Of a DNA stretch of 64,000 nucleotides, positions 62,593 to 64,000 are shown one piece after another (the first letter of the stretch is position 1; each line of letters opens with the position of its first letter). The DNA is from JALHST01 sp038316335 (GTDB lineage Bacteria > Bacteroidota > Bacteroidia > Flavobacteriales > Flavobacteriaceae). The stretch is taken from contig JBBQAM010000002.1 in assembly GCA_038316335.1 (NCBI GenBank), positions 124,001 to 188,000 on the forward strand. Direction: 5' to 3'. The notes beneath the pieces are model-generated. The model searched no databases. It worked only from the letters and a program-made list of their open reading frames with translations, and was not told the origin of the DNA. The position numbers and the translations under genes were made by a program.

Positions 62593-63685
62593 CAATCAAT
62601 TAGGGCGTATTTTTGAAAAAATTCAAAAAACGGCGTGGATCGATACGCAGTCCTTAGCCTATTTCCGAATTTTTATAGGCATCTTCATGTTATCCCACTA
62701 TTTGCCGGAATGGATATGGCTAGGAGAAGTTCCACAAGGCTTCTTTAGTCCCCATATATTTTCGATGGCAGGGCTATCGGATGGCTTTATGTCCAAAAAT
62801 TTTTATTTAGGACTCGACCTCTTGAACATCTTATTCTTCTGTCTAATGACCTTAGGGATTCGAACAAGAATTTCCTTATTCGTTCTTTTTATTATTAATT
62901 ATACAGGCTTTAGTTATGAGTTTGGTTTTGGCAAGATAGATCATGAAATTCATTTGTATTTAATTACCCTTTTGACACTATCCTTTACCAATTGCGGCAC
63001 GCAGGTAGCACTCTTGAAGGATAGCGTACTAAAACCAAAGTTCCAACAATGGGCATTAACACTTTTGTGTATCTATATTGCTTTCGGATTTTTTACGGCA
63101 GGCCTCCCCAAATTTATTAAATGGGTCGATTTCGATAGTAATGAAATTGGTTTTCTAGATTGGTTTTATAAAGGATATTATAACTACGATAGGACGCATC
63201 TCTTGGCCGATATGGTCTTCAAGACCCCGAAATTGGTTTTTGAAATTGCCGATTATTTAGCGCCGACGATTGAACTTTTGGCCTTTGTTTTTTTACTTTG
63301 GGGAAGAAGGGCATGGCGCATCTATTTATTGGTTATTAGTATCTTTCACATGGGCAATATGTTATTGCTAAATATAGAGTTTGTATTAAACGTGACCTGT
63401 TATGGCCTTTTTTTGATAGCACCTTTTCTGTCATATATTCGCAATTCCCTACCCAAAGGGCGTTCGGCAAAAATACTTTTGGTGTCGCTAGTGGGTATTT
63501 TGGCAATCTATCAGTTGGGGTATAAGTTCTATTATATGGATCGTGCCTATGCACCTGGATTTTTTACGGAGCGCTTTATCCTAAATAATTATATCAGTAT
63601 CGGCGCCTGGGTCCTGACCATTGCCATAGGAATCTATACTATTAAGAAGAAACTGTATGACCTTCCCCAAGAAGTGCCGGTTTAA
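62567..63685 (+). CDS. HTTM-domain (vitamin-K-dependent gamma-carboxylase-like) membrane protein
   Basis: A 372-residue integral membrane protein with about eight or nine hydrophobic segments. The N terminus (SLAYFRIFIGIFMLSHYLPEW, 29-49) and the segment IAFGFFTAGLPKFIKWVDFD (171-190) match the HTTM family, related to animal vitamin-K-dependent gamma-glutamyl carboxylase. Lys182 or Lys185 falls where the animal enzyme has its AGVKK base. His126 and His129 in KIDHEIHLYL are also typical. Most bacterial HTTM proteins have no shown carboxylase activity. The substrate may be the coupled upstream protein, but that is speculation. Confidence 0.83.
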   Translation: MKRFLTYIDNQLGRIFEKIQKTAWIDTQSLAYFRIFIGIFMLSHYLPEWIWLGEVPQGFFSPHIFSMAGLSDGFMSKNFYLGLDLLNILFFCLMTLGIRTRISLFVLFIINYTGFSYEFGFGKIDHEIHLYLITLLTLSFTNCGTQVALLKDSVLKPKFQQWALTLLCIYIAFGFFTAGLPKFIKWVDFDSNEIGFLDWFYKGYYNYDRTHLLADMVFKTPKLVFEIADYLAPTIELLAFVFLLWGRRAWRIYLLVISIFHMGNMLLLNIEFVLNVTCYGLFLIAPFLSYIRNSLPKGRSAKILLVSLVGILAIYQLGYKFYYMDRAYAPGFFTERFILNNYISIGAWVLTIAIGIYTIKKKLYDLPQEVPV

Positions 63686-64000
63686 ATAGAGCCGCCAATA
63701 CGTACCGATTTTTTGTTTTCGGATAGGGTCGTAATTTTGCTATAAAATGAATCTTAGTTGATCGTAAGTCCACCTTGAGTGACCTGTGGGAATAGTAAAG
63801 TTTGGCCGCTATTCGGATGAATCCACTAAAATAGAGAGCATAGCTTCCGATTTTTTGATCGCAAGAAGTTTGTGGTCATTTTTTAACGTGTTACTGCATG
63901 ATTATCCTTTTAATCGTCTATAAAATTTAATTATAGAATATAACAATCCTGACCGATTAAAGATAAAGGTGAGCAGTTGGTAAGGCACACTTTTGTAATC
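63686..64000. other. 315-base right-end region without a supported gene
   Basis: Non-coding A+T-rich sequence after the HTTM gene. No frame of convincing length, terminator or tRNA was found. It may contain the promoter of a gene beyond the window. Confidence 0.45.

Noticed and set aside
1..64000. Mobile elements, tRNA or rRNA genes, prophage
   Set aside because: No transposase, integrase, terminal inverted repeats, cloverleaf or rRNA-like stretch was recognised by eye; a tRNA search program would settle the RNA part.

Overview
The window comes from a Bacteroidota bacterium, almost certainly a (probably marine) member of the Flavobacteriaceae. The grounds are: two very large secreted proteins ending in type IX secretion sorting domains (gliding-type at 11.7-12.0 kb, Por-type at 54.6-54.8 kb); a SusC/SusD pair; bacillithiol synthesis (bshA); many lipoproteins; A+T-rich spacers carrying TAnnTTTG-like promoter elements; and almost no Shine-Dalgarno sequences. 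No tRNA, rRNA, CRISPR array, insertion sequence or phage gene was seen. Most of the window looks like stable chromosome. The two less ordinary parts are the SusCD/sulfatase region and the acyltransferase/ATP-grasp cluster near the right end.

Left part (1-12 kb): the end of a DeoR-type regulator, murQ (MurNAc-6-P etherase), a minus-strand pair of a PQQ-type sugar dehydrogenase lipoprotein and a monohaem cytochrome c, then an isolated 8.5 kb gene for a SprB-like giant adhesin closed by a strong terminator. From 12.2 to 23.3 kb lies a polysaccharide-uptake-like region: an esterase lipoprotein and a sulfatase on the plus strand meet, tail to tail, a susC-susD pair and a 1193-residue VCBS/UnbV repeat lipoprotein on the minus strand.

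Middle (23.7-49.8 kb): housekeeping and envelope genes. A six-gene minus-strand operon (tsaD, TfoX-like, rsmE, DUF4159, AI-2E permease, THUMP-like methyltransferase) diverges from a TamB-like gene. Next come pfkA-gapA and a BadF-family sugar kinase, with a terminator-like hairpin between gapA and the kinase. An lptD-ridA pair diverges from an N-acetylmuramoyl-L-alanine amidase, an MCE (MlaD) protein and two Fe-S proteins of the GlpC/CCG type. A conserved unknown, a GH3/beta-lactamase fusion, bshA and a small lipoprotein follow. Several of these (murQ, amidase, GH3 protein, BadF kinase) could together recycle peptidoglycan sugars.

Right part (49.9-64 kb): an OmpA-family protein, a thrombospondin-type-3-repeat type IX cargo protein with a ~960 bp internal duplication, and a translationally coupled Fn3-like lipoprotein. 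Then a compact six-gene minus-strand operon: an ATP-grasp ligase, a HAD phosphatase, a FemAB-like transferase and three divergent tandem acyltransferase-like paralogues. This is the best candidate for an undescribed surface-modification or amino-acyl conjugate pathway. The window ends with a membrane-anchored unknown overlapping an HTTM (vitamin-K-carboxylase-like) membrane protein.

All functions are read from motifs and family memory. No database search or structural prediction was run.
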